A stretch of 61,338 bases of DNA from an uncultured Haemophilus sp. (GCA_905205995.1 CAJLFU010000006.1:1-61338), one strand, 5' to 3'. Counted from the stretch's first letter, positions 25,626-34,614 are shown. Notes: generated by a model from the letters alone, not told the origin. Made by a program: numbers and translations.

Positions 25626-27035
25626 TTAGTTTAATGTGACGTCACGAATATCAACGAATTTACCGAACATTCCCGCTGCGGCAGCCATAGCTGGGCTCAC
25701 TAAGTGAGTGCGTCCATTACGGCCTTGACGACCTTCAAAGTTACGGTTTGAAGTAGATGCACAACGTTCCCATTCACCTAAACGGTCATCGTTCATTCCT
25801 AAACACATGGAGCAGCCCGGATTACGCCATTCAGCACCCGCTTCGATAAAGATTTTATCCAAGCCTTCTTTTTCTGCTTGTTCTTTCACTAAACCGGAAC
25901 CCGGTACCACTAAAATACGTTTTACGTTATCGGCTTTTTTGCGGCCTTTCATGACAGCCGCTGCCGCACGTAAATCTTCGATACGAGCATTAGTACAAGA
26001 ACCGATAAATACTTGATCTACAGGGATATCTTTTAAATCAGTGTTAGCGTCTAAGCCAATATAATTCAATGCTTTTTCTGCTGAAGCACGAGTCACCGGA
26101 TCGGTCATTTCTGCCGGGTTTGGCACAGGCTGATCGATGCCGATTACTTGGCCTGGGTTTGTTCCCCAAGTTACCTGTGGCGCAATATCTTTCGCTTCTA
26201 ATGTGATGACTGTGTCAAATTTCGCATCATCATCGGATTTTAAGGTTTTCCAATAAGCAACTGCATCATCCCAATCTTTACCTTTTGGTGCATGTGGGCG
26301 GCCTTTTAAGTATTCAAAAGTTGTTTCATCTGGTGCGATTAAGCCCGCTTTCGCGCCCATTTCAATCGCCATATTACAAACGGTCATACGACCTTCCATG
26401 GATAGGTCACGAATGGCTTCACCACAGAATTCCACCACATGACCTGTACCACCTGCCATGGTGGTTTTACCTATGATGGCAAGAATAATATCTTTTGCGG
26501 TAATGCCTGGTGCGACTTTGCCACGCACTTCAATTTTCATATTTTTTGCGCGAGCTTGTTTTAAGGTTTGGGTAGCTAATACGTGTTCTACTTCAGATGT
26601 ACCGATACCAAATGCCAAGGCACCGAATGCACCATGAGTGGCGGTATGGGAGTCACCACAGACAATAGTCATGCCCGGTAAAGTTAAGCCTTGCTCAGGA
26701 CCCATCACATGTACGATACCTTGTTCTTTGGTAGTCATGTCGAACAATTGAATACCGGTCGCTTTTGTGTTTTTTGCGAGCTCCAATACTTGAATTTTCG
26801 CTTGTCCTTCAAGTTTGTTCACATCACGTACTTGGGTAGAAATACTGTGATCCATGGTACCGAAAGTTTTGCTTACTTGACGTACTTGACGACCTGCAAC
26901 ACGCAAACCGTCAAAGGCTTGTGGACTGGTCACTTCATGGATTAAATGACGGTTAATATACAAAATCGGCGTTTCGCCTTCAGCTTCGTACACCACGTGG
27001 GCATCGAATAATTTTTCGTAAAGAGTTTTTGCCAT
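25626..27035 (-). CDS. leuC: 3-isopropylmalate dehydratase large subunit
   Basis: This is the catalytic subunit of the aconitase-type 4Fe-4S isomerase that converts 2- to 3-isopropylmalate. The ATG at 27035 (MAKTLYEKLFDAHVV) matches the family start; a four-residue extension is unlikely. The iron-sulfur ligands are Cys in FIGSCTNARIEDL and two Cys in NPGCSMCLGMN. CGDSHTATHGAFGALAFGIG is intact. 469 residues is the normal length. An inverted uptake-sequence pair lies between leuB and leuC. Confidence 0.98.
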   Translation of the reverse strand: MAKTLYEKLFDAHVVYEAEGETPILYINRHLIHEVTSPQAFDGLRVAGRQVRQVSKTFGTMDHSISTQVRDVNKLEGQAKIQVLELAKNTKATGIQLFDMTTKEQGIVHVMGPEQGLTLPGMTIVCGDSHTATHGAFGALAFGIGTSEVEHVLATQTLKQARAKNMKIEVRGKVAPGITAKDIILAIIGKTTMAGGTGHVVEFCGEAIRDLSMEGRMTVCNMAIEMGAKAGLIAPDETTFEYLKGRPHAPKGKDWDDAVAYWKTLKSDDDAKFDTVITLEAKDIAPQVTWGTNPGQVIGIDQPVPNPAEMTDPVTRASAEKALNYIGLDANTDLKDIPVDQVFIGSCTNARIEDLRAAAAVMKGRKKADNVKRILVVPGSGLVKEQAEKEGLDKIFIEAGAEWRNPGCSMCLGMNDDRLGEWERCASTSNRNFEGRQGRNGRTHLVSPAMAAAAGMFGKFVDIRDVTLN

Positions 27036-27061
27036 AATTTTTCTCAATTCGTTAGAGTAGT

Positions 27062-27099
27062 AAGTGCGGTTAAATTTGACAGTGTTTTAAACCGCACTT
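27062..27099. repeat. Inverted pair of uptake sequences between leuB and leuC
   Basis: AAGTGCGGTTAAA and TTTAAACCGCACTT face each other around a ten-base loop. On the coding strand no T run follows, so it should fold without terminating the operon. Confidence 0.7.
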
Positions 27100-27111
27100 T
27101 AATGGTTTTTA

Positions 27112-28188
27112 TTAGATTGCGTTAGCGATTAATGTACCCATTTCCGCAGTTGAAACAGGCGCAGAATCATCAGCCAAATCACCCGTACGGTGACCACTTG
27201 CTAAGACTTTTTGCACCGCATTTTCAATCGCATCTGCGGCATCATTTAAGTTGAAGCTGTAACGCAACATCATCGCGGCAGAAAGAATTTGCGCGATAGG
27301 GTTGGCAATGCCTTTGCCTGCAATATCTGGTGCAGAACCGCCAGCTGGCTCATATAAGCCGAAACCTTCTTCATTTAAGCTAGCAGATGGCAACATCCCC
27401 ATAGAGCCGGTGATCATCGCCGCTTCATCAGAAATAATATCGCCGAAAATGTTAGAGCAGAGGAGTACATCGAAAGATTCTGGCGCTTTGATTAACTGCA
27501 TGGTCGCGTTGTCGATATAAATATGATCTAAGGTGACTTCAGGGTAGTCTTTCGCCACTTCTGTCACAGTTTCACGCCATAAGATTGAAGCTTGTAATAC
27601 GTTCGCTTTATCCACAGAAGTCACATGTTTACGACGTTTCATTGCCGCATCAAAAGCCGCACGCGCAATGCGTTCGATTTCATATTTGTAATAAACTTCA
27701 GTATCGAATGCTTTGGTTTGTGCACCTTCACCTTCACGGCCTTTAGGCTGACCGAAATAAATTCCGCCCGTTAATTCACGTACAACCACCATATCAAACC
27801 CTTTCGCTGCAATATCTGCACGTAATGGACAGAATTTTTCGAGTCCTTTATAAAGGGTTGCAGGACGAAGATTGCAGAATAATTTGAAATGTTTACGCAA
27901 TGGCAACAATGCGCCGCGTTCAGGTTGTTGATCTGGCGGTAAGTTTGTCCATTTTGGGCCACCTACAGAACCAAACAAAATCGCATCAGCATCATCGCAA
28001 CCTTTTAAGGTTTCTGCCGGTAATGGGCAACCACAATTATCAATTGCAGCGCCACCCACATAAAATTCGTTAAAGTTAAGTTTAAAACCAAATTTTTCTT
28101 GGACTTTGTTTAATACTTTAATGGCTTCAGCCATGACTTCCGGACCGATACCGTCGCCCGGTAGAACAGCGATGTTGTATGATTGCAT
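27112..28188 (-). CDS. leuB: 3-isopropylmalate dehydrogenase
   Basis: LeuB oxidatively decarboxylates 3-isopropylmalate to 2-ketoisocaproate with NAD. I place the start at 28188 (MQSYNIAVLPGDGIGPEVM), the family start; nine extra upstream residues fall in repeat DNA. The dehydrogenase signature NIFGDIISDEAAMITGSMG and the NAD-binding YEPAGGSAPDIAGKGIANP are present. At 358 residues it is full length. The gap before it (towards leuA) holds a small repeat with hairpin ends. Confidence 0.98.
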   Translation of the reverse strand: MQSYNIAVLPGDGIGPEVMAEAIKVLNKVQEKFGFKLNFNEFYVGGAAIDNCGCPLPAETLKGCDDADAILFGSVGGPKWTNLPPDQQPERGALLPLRKHFKLFCNLRPATLYKGLEKFCPLRADIAAKGFDMVVVRELTGGIYFGQPKGREGEGAQTKAFDTEVYYKYEIERIARAAFDAAMKRRKHVTSVDKANVLQASILWRETVTEVAKDYPEVTLDHIYIDNATMQLIKAPESFDVLLCSNIFGDIISDEAAMITGSMGMLPSASLNEEGFGLYEPAGGSAPDIAGKGIANPIAQILSAAMMLRYSFNLNDAADAIENAVQKVLASGHRTGDLADDSAPVSTAEMGTLIANAI

Positions 28189-28230
28189 ATTATTTTTCCT
28201 ATTTCTTTCACACAAAGTGCGGTTAATTTT

Positions 28231-28342
28231 CCCCCTCTTTTGTAAAGAGGGGCTGGGGGAGATTTTAACGACATAAAATTCACTGCTGAGGTTGATGTTA
28301 CTTCTGCCAAATCTCCCTACTCCCCTCTTTGCTAAAGAGGGG
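28231..28342. repeat. Palindromic repeat with hairpin ends inside the leu operon
   Basis: About 112 bases lie between two near-identical 21-base hairpins, CCCCTCTTT-TGT-AAAGAGGGG (28232-28252) and CCCCTCTTT-GCT-AAAGAGGGG (28322-28342). The inner flanks are also inverted (GGGGGAGATTT and AAATCTCCC). This is the shape of a small non-autonomous palindromic element. It sits in the leuA-leuB gap. A related but weaker hairpin lies at 45708-45731. It contains no gene. Confidence 0.7.
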
Positions 28343-28353
28343 AACTCGATAGA

Positions 28354-29901
28354 TTAATGATGTTTATGATTCTTAATATCTGCGACTTTATGTGAACGGT
28401 AAATCGCATTGATCGCGTGGACTAAAGCAAGGGCGGAAGATTCAACAATATCAGTAGCCAAACCAACACCGTGGAATTTACGACCATCGTGTTCAACAAC
28501 GATATCTACCTGACCTAAGGCTTCAGCGCCTTCACCTTTAGCGGTTAAGTTATAGTGAGACATTTTGATCTCTAAGCCTGTCAAGTTCAAGATAGCATTG
28601 TAAACCGCATCGACTGGGCCGTTACCACCAATTGACGAAGTGCTTAATTTATTGCCATCCAATTCCACTTGAACAAAAGCGGTTGCTGGATATTCTTTAG
28701 TGGAGTGTGCCGAAAGTTTATCTAACACTAAGCGATCTTCATCACCTTGTTGCATATCGATAAAGGCTAAAGCTTCCAAGTCATAATCGAACACTTGGCC
28801 TTTTTTATCTGCTAATTTTAAGAAAGATTCGTACAATTTATCTAAATCGTAATCTTGCTCGGTGTAACCCATATCCGCCATATGACCTTTCACAGCTGCG
28901 CGACCAGAACGTGCGGTTAAGTTTAATTTCTCTTTCTTCAAGCCGATAGTTTCTGGTGACATGATTTCGTAGGTATTTTGGTTTTTTAACATACCATCTT
29001 GGTGAATACCGGATGAATGTGCGAAAGCATTCGAACCTACAATCGCTTTATTCGGTTGGATTGGCATATTACAAAGTTGGCTCACCATTTGGCTGACACG
29101 ATGGATTTCTTGTGTGTTGATACGTGTATCCACACCCATAAACTCTTGGCGAACTTTCATTGCCATCACGACTTCTTCAAGTGATGTATTACCTGCACGT
29201 TCACCGATGCCGTTTACGGTACATTCAATTTGGCGAGCGCCATTTTGTACTGCGGTTAAGGAGTTAGCCGTTGCCATACCCAAGTCATTGTGGCAATGTA
29301 CGGAAATCACAGCTTTATCGATATTTGGTACGCGGTTACGTACTTCAGCAATAATATTGCCGAATTGATTAGGTAAGCAGAAACCAACGGTATCTGGAAT
29401 GTTTACGGTGGTTGCACCTGCATTAATTGCCGCTTCAACAATACGACAAATATTGTCGATACCTGTACGGCCTGCATCTTCGCAAGAAAATTCTACATCG
29501 TCAGTATAATTACGTGCATGTTTTACTGCGGCTACAGCCATTTCAACCACATCGTCAAAGGTACGTTTTAATTTGGCTTCAACGTGTAATGCTGAAACTG
29601 CAATAAATGTATGGATACGAAACGCTTCTGCCACTTTTAAGGCTTCAGCTGCAGCATCAATATCTTTAATTACTGCACGGGAAAGTGCCGCAACACGACT
29701 ATTTTTGATATGGCGTGCAATGGTTTGAACAGATTCAAAATCGCCTTGAGAAGAAACCGGAAAACCGACTTCCATTACATCTACGCCTAGACGTTCAAGT
29801 GCTAAAGCAATCTGTAATTTCTCTTTAACGGTTAAGCTTGCTTTTAACGCCTGTTCGCCATCACGCAAGGTGGTATCAAAAATAATAACGCGATCTGTCA
29901 T
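28354..29901 (-). CDS. leuA: 2-isopropylmalate synthase
   Basis: LeuA condenses acetyl-CoA with 2-ketoisovalerate in the first committed step of leucine synthesis. The 515 residues show the TIM-barrel motifs VIIFDTTLRDGEQALKASL and the metal-binding HCHNDLGMATANSL. The C-terminal allosteric domain with GGNGPVDAVYNAIL is the leucine-feedback site. It is first in the operon leuA-leuB-leuC-leuD and is preceded by a leader peptide and attenuator. Confidence 0.98.
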   Translation of the reverse strand: MTDRVIIFDTTLRDGEQALKASLTVKEKLQIALALERLGVDVMEVGFPVSSQGDFESVQTIARHIKNSRVAALSRAVIKDIDAAAEALKVAEAFRIHTFIAVSALHVEAKLKRTFDDVVEMAVAAVKHARNYTDDVEFSCEDAGRTGIDNICRIVEAAINAGATTVNIPDTVGFCLPNQFGNIIAEVRNRVPNIDKAVISVHCHNDLGMATANSLTAVQNGARQIECTVNGIGERAGNTSLEEVVMAMKVRQEFMGVDTRINTQEIHRVSQMVSQLCNMPIQPNKAIVGSNAFAHSSGIHQDGMLKNQNTYEIMSPETIGLKKEKLNLTARSGRAAVKGHMADMGYTEQDYDLDKLYESFLKLADKKGQVFDYDLEALAFIDMQQGDEDRLVLDKLSAHSTKEYPATAFVQVELDGNKLSTSSIGGNGPVDAVYNAILNLTGLEIKMSHYNLTAKGEGAEALGQVDIVVEHDGRKFHGVGLATDIVESSALALVHAINAIYRSHKVADIKNHKHH

Positions 29902-29957
29902 AGTATTTTCCTTCTTTTATCACTCAAAGTGCGGTCATTTTTACCGTGATTTTAAAA

Positions 29958-29989
29958 CGAAAAAACCCGCAATCTTAAAAGTGCGGGTT
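29958..29989 (-). terminator. Attenuator terminator of the leu leader
   Basis: On the minus strand AACCCGCA, loop CTTTTAAGAT and TGCGGGTT are followed by TTTT, between leuL and leuA. The CCGCAC in its 5' arm can instead pair with GTGCGG at the end of leuL (30040-30035), which would form the antiterminator. Confidence 0.85.
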
Positions 29990-30030
29990 GATAATAGATT
30001 TTTTACATAAAGGTGTTTTTTATCCACAAC

Positions 30031-30090
30031 TTAGCCGCACAAAGAATGTGAGAGAAGGAGGTTGAGAGATAAAGAAACAACTTGGTACAT
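30031..30090 (-). CDS. leuL: leu operon leader peptide
   Basis: This 19-codon frame (MYQVVSLSLNLLLSHSLCG, stop TAA) starts at an ATG at 30090, 40 bases after a good promoter. Six of the 19 residues are leucine, including a run of three (CTC CTT CTC), as expected of a leucine attenuator peptide. The last codons (TTG TGC GGC) contain GTGCGG, the alternative partner of the terminator arm. A ribosome stalled for lack of charged tRNA-Leu would leave this free and allow transcription of leuABCD. An AGGA ribosome site is upstream. Confidence 0.88.
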   Translation of the reverse strand: MYQVVSLSLNLLLSHSLCG

Positions 30091-30129
30091 AAAAAGATAA
30101 TCCTGTAAAAATTCTGTAAAACGCTGACC

Positions 30130-30157
30130 ATATTACGGATAAAAGTTTTGCTGTCAA
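30130..30157 (-). promoter_or_regulatory. Promoter of the leu operon
   Basis: On the minus strand a consensus TTGACA (30157-30152), a 16-base spacer and TAATAT (30135-30130) precede leuL. The 519-base gap between leuA and dprA holds this promoter, leuL with its attenuator and the dprA competence promoter; I see no further gene in it. Confidence 0.82.
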
Positions 30158-30335
30158 ACCATTTTTTAGTGATTTATATCTAAAATGAATATCTCGATAT
30201 AATCTTAAAAGTTTATTTATCTAAACATAATAGTTTTATTAGAATTAATATCTTTAAATGGCTTTTAAGAAGTTATTTTTGTCCTGTTTTATTCCCAGTT
30301 TCTGGTATGCAGATTTTTTCTAAAATCTTTTCGCT

Positions 30336-30357
30336 TTTTGCGATCTGAATCGCAAAA
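30336..30357 (+). promoter_or_regulatory. CRP-S (competence regulatory element) of dprA
   Basis: TTTTGCGATCTGAATCGCAAAA is a near-perfect 22-base dyad with the TGCGA-N6-TCGCA core that distinguishes Sxy-dependent CRP-S sites from ordinary CRP sites. A CATAAT (30395-30400) would place the site at about -60. Confidence 0.92.
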
Positions 30358-30423
30358 TTAAGACAAATCTTTCATTTTTTGAGACAAATCTCATCATAAT
30401 TCTCTTTTTAAAGGAGAGAATAA

Positions 30424-31542
30424 ATGAGCGATTTTGCGTCGATTTTATTGCGGTTGTCACAAGTACCCAAATTGGGCAGTGTGCGAATTCAACAAATTCT
30501 GGCCCATGTGAATGTAGAAGACTTATTAAATTATGATGAAGCTGCATTTCAACAAATGGGCTGGAATGCTTTGCAGATTCGTCGTTGGTTTCAGCCTGAA
30601 ATGAAATTCATTGAGCCAGCTTTGAGTTGGGCCGAAAAAGAAGGGCATCATTTAATTCACTGTTTTTCAGATGAGTATCCTTTTTTACTCAAACAAATTA
30701 GTGGTTTTCCGCCTTTATTATTTGTGAAAGGCAATCTGACCGCACTTTCTGCTCAGCAAATTGCCATAGTTGGGAGCCGTTATTGTTCGGCTTATGGTGA
30801 ATATTGGGCAAAATATTTTGCGACAGAACTTTCTTTAGCGGGATTGACGGTGACGAGTGGGCTTGCATTAGGTATCGATGGATTTAGTCATCAAGCGGTG
30901 GTGGACATTCAAGGGCAGACCATTGCCGTATTGGGCAGTGGATTAGAGCACATTTATCCAGCGAAACATCGCCGATTAGCCGAGCAAATTATCGAAAATA
31001 ACGGGGCATTAGTTTCTGAATTTATCCCTACGCAAGCACCGATTGCCGAAAATTTTCCTCGCCGTAATCGCATTATCAGTGGGCTTTCATTAGGAACATT
31101 AGTCATTGAAGCCACAGAGAAAAGCGGTTCACTCATTACAGCACGTTATGCCTTAGAACAAAATCGCGATATTTTTGCTTTGCCGGGAAATATTCAAAGT
31201 GAATACAGTCAAGGTTGCCATAAGTTGATCAAACAAGGCGCGATGTTGGTGGAAAATGTCAAAGATATTTTAGATAGCCTCAACCATAGTGTTATTTTTC
31301 AGCCACCAGTACATAATACGCAAATTAATAAGCCGATAGCTCAACCACTAACAGCAAAAACACCAGCTGTAGAGCCGAGCCATCCTGAACTTTATCAACA
31401 TATTACTTATACACCGATAAGCCTCGATGATTTATCTGCAGCATTGAATTTGCCGGTGGATTCGCTTTTAGTACAATTATTGGATTTGGAATTACAAGAC
31501 TTAATCATCAATGAGAATGGACTCTATAAGCGGATAGCATAA
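30424..31542 (+). CDS. dprA: DNA-processing protein DprA
   Basis: DprA protects incoming single-stranded DNA during natural transformation and loads RecA. The 372 residues hold a Rossmann-like core with IAIVGSRYCSAYGEYWA, the GLALGIDGFSHQAV signature and AVLGSGLEHIYPAKHRRLAE. A C-terminal winged-helix-like domain (about 310-372) follows. An AAGGAGAG ribosome site precedes ATG 30424. The CRP-S site upstream puts it in the competence regulon. yaaA follows after 63 bases. Confidence 0.97.
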   Translation: MSDFASILLRLSQVPKLGSVRIQQILAHVNVEDLLNYDEAAFQQMGWNALQIRRWFQPEMKFIEPALSWAEKEGHHLIHCFSDEYPFLLKQISGFPPLLFVKGNLTALSAQQIAIVGSRYCSAYGEYWAKYFATELSLAGLTVTSGLALGIDGFSHQAVVDIQGQTIAVLGSGLEHIYPAKHRRLAEQIIENNGALVSEFIPTQAPIAENFPRRNRIISGLSLGTLVIEATEKSGSLITARYALEQNRDIFALPGNIQSEYSQGCHKLIKQGAMLVENVKDILDSLNHSVIFQPPVHNTQINKPIAQPLTAKTPAVEPSHPELYQHITYTPISLDDLSAALNLPVDSLLVQLLDLELQDLIINENGLYKRIA

Positions 31543-31605
31543 ACGGGGTAGAGTAAGGAGACTATCCTGTGCTAAGATACGGTTCAGTTTTAGAAAGGAG
31601 AGCCT

Positions 31606-32382
31606 ATGTTAGCCATTATTTCCCCGGCAAAAACCTTAGATTTTGAAAGTGCGGTCAGAAATCTTCCAGTTTCTCAACCGCACTTGACGGATTATAGCGA
31701 GCAACTGATTGAAATCTGTCGTCAATTATCTCCCCAAGATCTTTCTTCCTTAATGTCTATCAGCGATAAACTTGCGGGCTTAAATGCCGCTCGTTTTGCT
31801 GAATGGACAAAATCTCACAACGAAAAAAATTCACGCGCAGCCATTTGGGCATTTAAAGGTGATGTTTACACTGGCTTAGATGCTGATAGTTTATCTAATG
31901 AAGATATACAATTCGCTCAACGCCATTTACGTGTGCTTTCCGGCTTATATGGCTTATTAAAACCCCTTGATTTAATGCAACCTTACCGCTTGGAAATGGG
32001 CACAAAGTTAGCGAATCCAAAAGGGAAAGATCTTTATGCTTTTTGGGGAGATATCATCACTCAATCAGTACAACAAGCGCTTGATGAGCAAGGCGATCGT
32101 GTTTTGATCAATTTGGCTTCAGACGAGTATTATAAATCAGTGAAAGAGAGCCAATTAGAGGCACAAATTATTAAGCCAGTTTTCTTAGATAATAAGAATG
32201 GTAAATATAAAGTGGTCAGCTTTTATGCGAAAAAAGCCCGTGGTTTAATGTGTCGTTTTATCATTCAAAATCGTTTGGAACGTGTTGAACAACTGAAAGA
32301 GTTTGATCTTGGTGGTTATTGGTTTGATTCAGCATCCTCAACTGAAAAAGAATTTGTATTTAAGCGAGATATCAATGAATAA
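31606..32382 (+). CDS. yaaA: Peroxide stress protein YaaA
   Basis: This 258-residue cytosolic protein of the YaaA (UPF0246) family limits free iron and DNA damage during peroxide stress. MLAIISPAKTLDF at the N-terminus, the SGLYGLLKPLDLMQPYRLEMG block and KKARGLMCRFI near the C-terminus are family hallmarks. Uptake sequences lie inside the coding region at 31649 and 31675. Its stop overlaps the start of the next lipoprotein gene. Confidence 0.96.
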   Translation: MLAIISPAKTLDFESAVRNLPVSQPHLTDYSEQLIEICRQLSPQDLSSLMSISDKLAGLNAARFAEWTKSHNEKNSRAAIWAFKGDVYTGLDADSLSNEDIQFAQRHLRVLSGLYGLLKPLDLMQPYRLEMGTKLANPKGKDLYAFWGDIITQSVQQALDEQGDRVLINLASDEYYKSVKESQLEAQIIKPVFLDNKNGKYKVVSFYAKKARGLMCRFIIQNRLERVEQLKEFDLGGYWFDSASSTEKEFVFKRDINE

Positions 32383-32965
32383 ATTTCTGGTTATATTGAC
32401 CGCACTTTTACTATCAGGTTGTGCGGCAAAAGTGAGTCAGCTTCAAACACCTGAAAAAATTGAGTATAACGGTAAAACCTATAAACTTACTGCAAGCCAA
32501 GATTTAGATACGATTGCGCGTTACGTTTATATTGCAGAGCCGGAAACTTTGGAAAATTGGAAATCTCAAATTGAAGTATTGCTTGATCGGGATGTAACAC
32601 GTTCTATTGAGCAACGTGTAGCATTACGTGAAAAAGTGTATCGTAATTTGGGTGTGCAAGATTTCAAAATTCGTGCAAACTCAACGAATCCGAAAAAGCC
32701 CGCGACAGAATTAAATGGCTATGTCATTTATGCACCGACAGAACAAAATCCGTCTTGGCAGGTGGATATTGCGAAAGGGAAAAATATTTCCCATTGTGGT
32801 TTTGTGCAATACCAATATTCCCAAAAAGTGGAAATGAAAAAGTTTCAGCGCTTAAGCAAAGTAAAAATTGTGAAAAATTTACAAAAGTATTTAGTCGCAA
32901 AAGAAAGTAAAACATTACAAAAAGCGGATCTTTCTTGGAAATGTGAAAGTTATTTCAATCACTAA
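32375..32965 (+). CDS. Predicted lipoprotein between yaaA and pfkA
   Basis: This 196-residue protein starts MNKFLVILTALLLSGCAAK, a lipoprotein signal with lipidated Cys16. I chose ATG 32375, which overlaps the yaaA stop, since a longer reading is only the shifted frame of yaaA. The mature part has a KPEKIEYNGKTYKLTA-like start and two Cys (CGFVQYQYS and WKCES). I know homologues at the same place in other Haemophilus but no function. It is translationally coupled with yaaA. Confidence 0.82.
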   Translation: MNKFLVILTALLLSGCAAKVSQLQTPEKIEYNGKTYKLTASQDLDTIARYVYIAEPETLENWKSQIEVLLDRDVTRSIEQRVALREKVYRNLGVQDFKIRANSTNPKKPATELNGYVIYAPTEQNPSWQVDIAKGKNISHCGFVQYQYSQKVEMKKFQRLSKVKIVKNLQKYLVAKESKTLQKADLSWKCESYFNH

Positions 32966-33077
32966 AATGTATAACTAGATCAAATCCCAAGTAAATTTTC
33001 AAAATTTTGCTAGAGCAGAAATTATGGATGGTGTAATCTTAGCACCAATTGTTCTTAAGAATTCAAAGTAGGTAAAT

Positions 33078-34043
33078 ATGATTAAAAAAATTGCTGTATT
33101 AACCAGTGGTGGTGATGCCCCAGGTATGAATGCTGCTATTCGTGGTGTTGTACGTGCAGCACTTGCAGAAGGGCTTGAGGTATTCGGCATTTATGATGGT
33201 TATCAAGGCTTATATAACAATAAAATCAAACAGTTAAACCGTTATAGCGTATCAGATGTGATTAACCGTGGTGGGACATTCTTAGGTTCTGCTCGTTTCC
33301 CTGAATTTAAGGATCCAGCGGTACGTGAGAAATGTGCGGAAATTTTACGTTCACATGGCATTGATGCCTTAGTCGTTATCGGTGGTGACGGTTCTTATAT
33401 GGGGGCAAAATTGCTCACAGAAGAACATGGTTTCCCTTGCGTGGGTATTCCAGGCACGATTGATAATGATGTGGCAGGAACTGATTACACAATCGGTTAC
33501 GAAACAGCTTTACAAACAGCGGTGGATGCGATTGACCGTTTGCGTGACACCTCAAGTTCTCACCAACGTATTTCTATCGTAGAAATCATGGGCCGCCACT
33601 GTAGTGACTTAACTATTTCGGCAGGCATCGCAGGTGGTTGTGAATATATCGTGGCATCTGAAATGGAATTTAATCGTGAAGAATTAATTCGCCAAATTGA
33701 ACGCAGTATTATTCGCGGAAAACGCCATGCCATCATTGCGATTACTGAATTAATCACAGACGTACATTCTCTTGCTCGTGAGATTGAAACTCGCGTAGGT
33801 CATGAAACTCGTGCAACCGTATTAGGCCATATTCAACGTGGTGGTTCGCCTTGTGCCTTTGACCGTATTTTGGGCTCACGTATGGGTGTATATGCGGTAG
33901 ATATATTGCTACAAGGCAAAGGTGGCTACTGTGTGGGTATTCAAAACGAAAAATTAGTTCACCACGATATTATTGATGCAATCAACAATATGCGTCGTGA
34001 ATTTAAAGCCGATTGGTTAGAAATGGCTAAACGCTTAGAATAA
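33078..34043 (+). CDS. pfkA: ATP-dependent 6-phosphofructokinase
   Basis: PfkA phosphorylates fructose 6-phosphate in glycolysis. The 321 residues contain the ATP-binding LTSGGDAPGMNAAIRGVV, the catalytic GTIDNDVAGTDYTIG motif (Asp in DND) and EIMGRHCSDLTI for fructose 6-phosphate. The length is that of E. coli PfkA (320). It is a single gene ending in a strong bidirectional terminator. Confidence 0.98.
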   Translation: MIKKIAVLTSGGDAPGMNAAIRGVVRAALAEGLEVFGIYDGYQGLYNNKIKQLNRYSVSDVINRGGTFLGSARFPEFKDPAVREKCAEILRSHGIDALVVIGGDGSYMGAKLLTEEHGFPCVGIPGTIDNDVAGTDYTIGYETALQTAVDAIDRLRDTSSSHQRISIVEIMGRHCSDLTISAGIAGGCEYIVASEMEFNREELIRQIERSIIRGKRHAIIAITELITDVHSLAREIETRVGHETRATVLGHIQRGGSPCAFDRILGSRMGVYAVDILLQGKGGYCVGIQNEKLVHHDIIDAINNMRREFKADWLEMAKRLE

Positions 34044-34066
34044 TATTTTCAACTTTATTAAAAAAG

Positions 34067-34103
34067 AAATCGGGCTAAAACAATCATTGTTTTAGCCCGA
34101 TTT
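34067..34103. terminator. Bidirectional terminator between pfkA and folA
   Basis: An 18-base-pair perfect stem (AAATCGGGCTAAAACAAT and its complement) has a one-base centre and T runs on either side of two convergent genes. Confidence 0.92.
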
Positions 34104-34116
34104 TTATCTGTTTAGA

Positions 34117-34614
34117 TTAAGCTTTTAGTTTATTTTTCTTACGCTGTAAAATTAAAAAACGACAATCATAGGGATTATCTGCATCCGCTTGGCGATATTC
34201 TTCAAACTCGATGTTCCATTCAGACCAATTAATTTCAGGGAAGAAGGTATCGCCATCAATGTCTGCTTGAATTTGCGTGAGATATAGTTTATCTGCTTTA
34301 GGTAAATATTGTTTATATAACTCGCCGCCAATCAACATAATTTCATCAAATTCTTTGACAAAATCAACCGCACTTTCAAAATTCTCTTTCCAGATGACAC
34401 CTTCATGTTCGTAAGGCGTACGTGAAAGAACAATATTGGTACGTTTTGGTAGTGGGCGACCAATGCTTTCAAAGGTTTTACGACCCATAATTACCGGTTT
34501 GCCTGTGGTGTTTTTACGAAACCAAGCTAAATCAGCAGGCAAGTGCCAAGGCATTTGATTATCTTTTCCGATGACGTTATTTTTTGTTGTCGCAACGATC
34601 AAACTTAATCTCAT
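34117..34614 (-). CDS. folA: Dihydrofolate reductase
   Basis: FolA reduces dihydrofolate to tetrahydrofolate with NADPH. It is the target of trimethoprim. The start MRLSLIVATTKNNVIG at 34614 is the family start; 16 extra upstream residues are not credible. NQMPWHLPADLAWFRKNT, GRKTFESIGRPLPKR and IMLIGGELYKQYLP are conserved. It has 165 residues and is not part of an operon. Confidence 0.97.
   Translation of the reverse strand: MRLSLIVATTKNNVIGKDNQMPWHLPADLAWFRKNTTGKPVIMGRKTFESIGRPLPKRTNIVLSRTPYEHEGVIWKENFESAVDFVKEFDEIMLIGGELYKQYLPKADKLYLTQIQADIDGDTFFPEINWSEWNIEFEEYRQADADNPYDCRFLILQRKKNKLKA

Noticed and set aside
27062..27099. Terminator between leuB and leuC
   Set aside because: The stem is strong but no T run follows on the coding strand, so it is better listed as an inverted uptake-sequence pair.
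30320..30547. Minus-strand 75-residue frame over the dprA promoter
   Set aside because: It crosses the CRP-S site and the dprA start and has no ribosome site or homology that I recognise.
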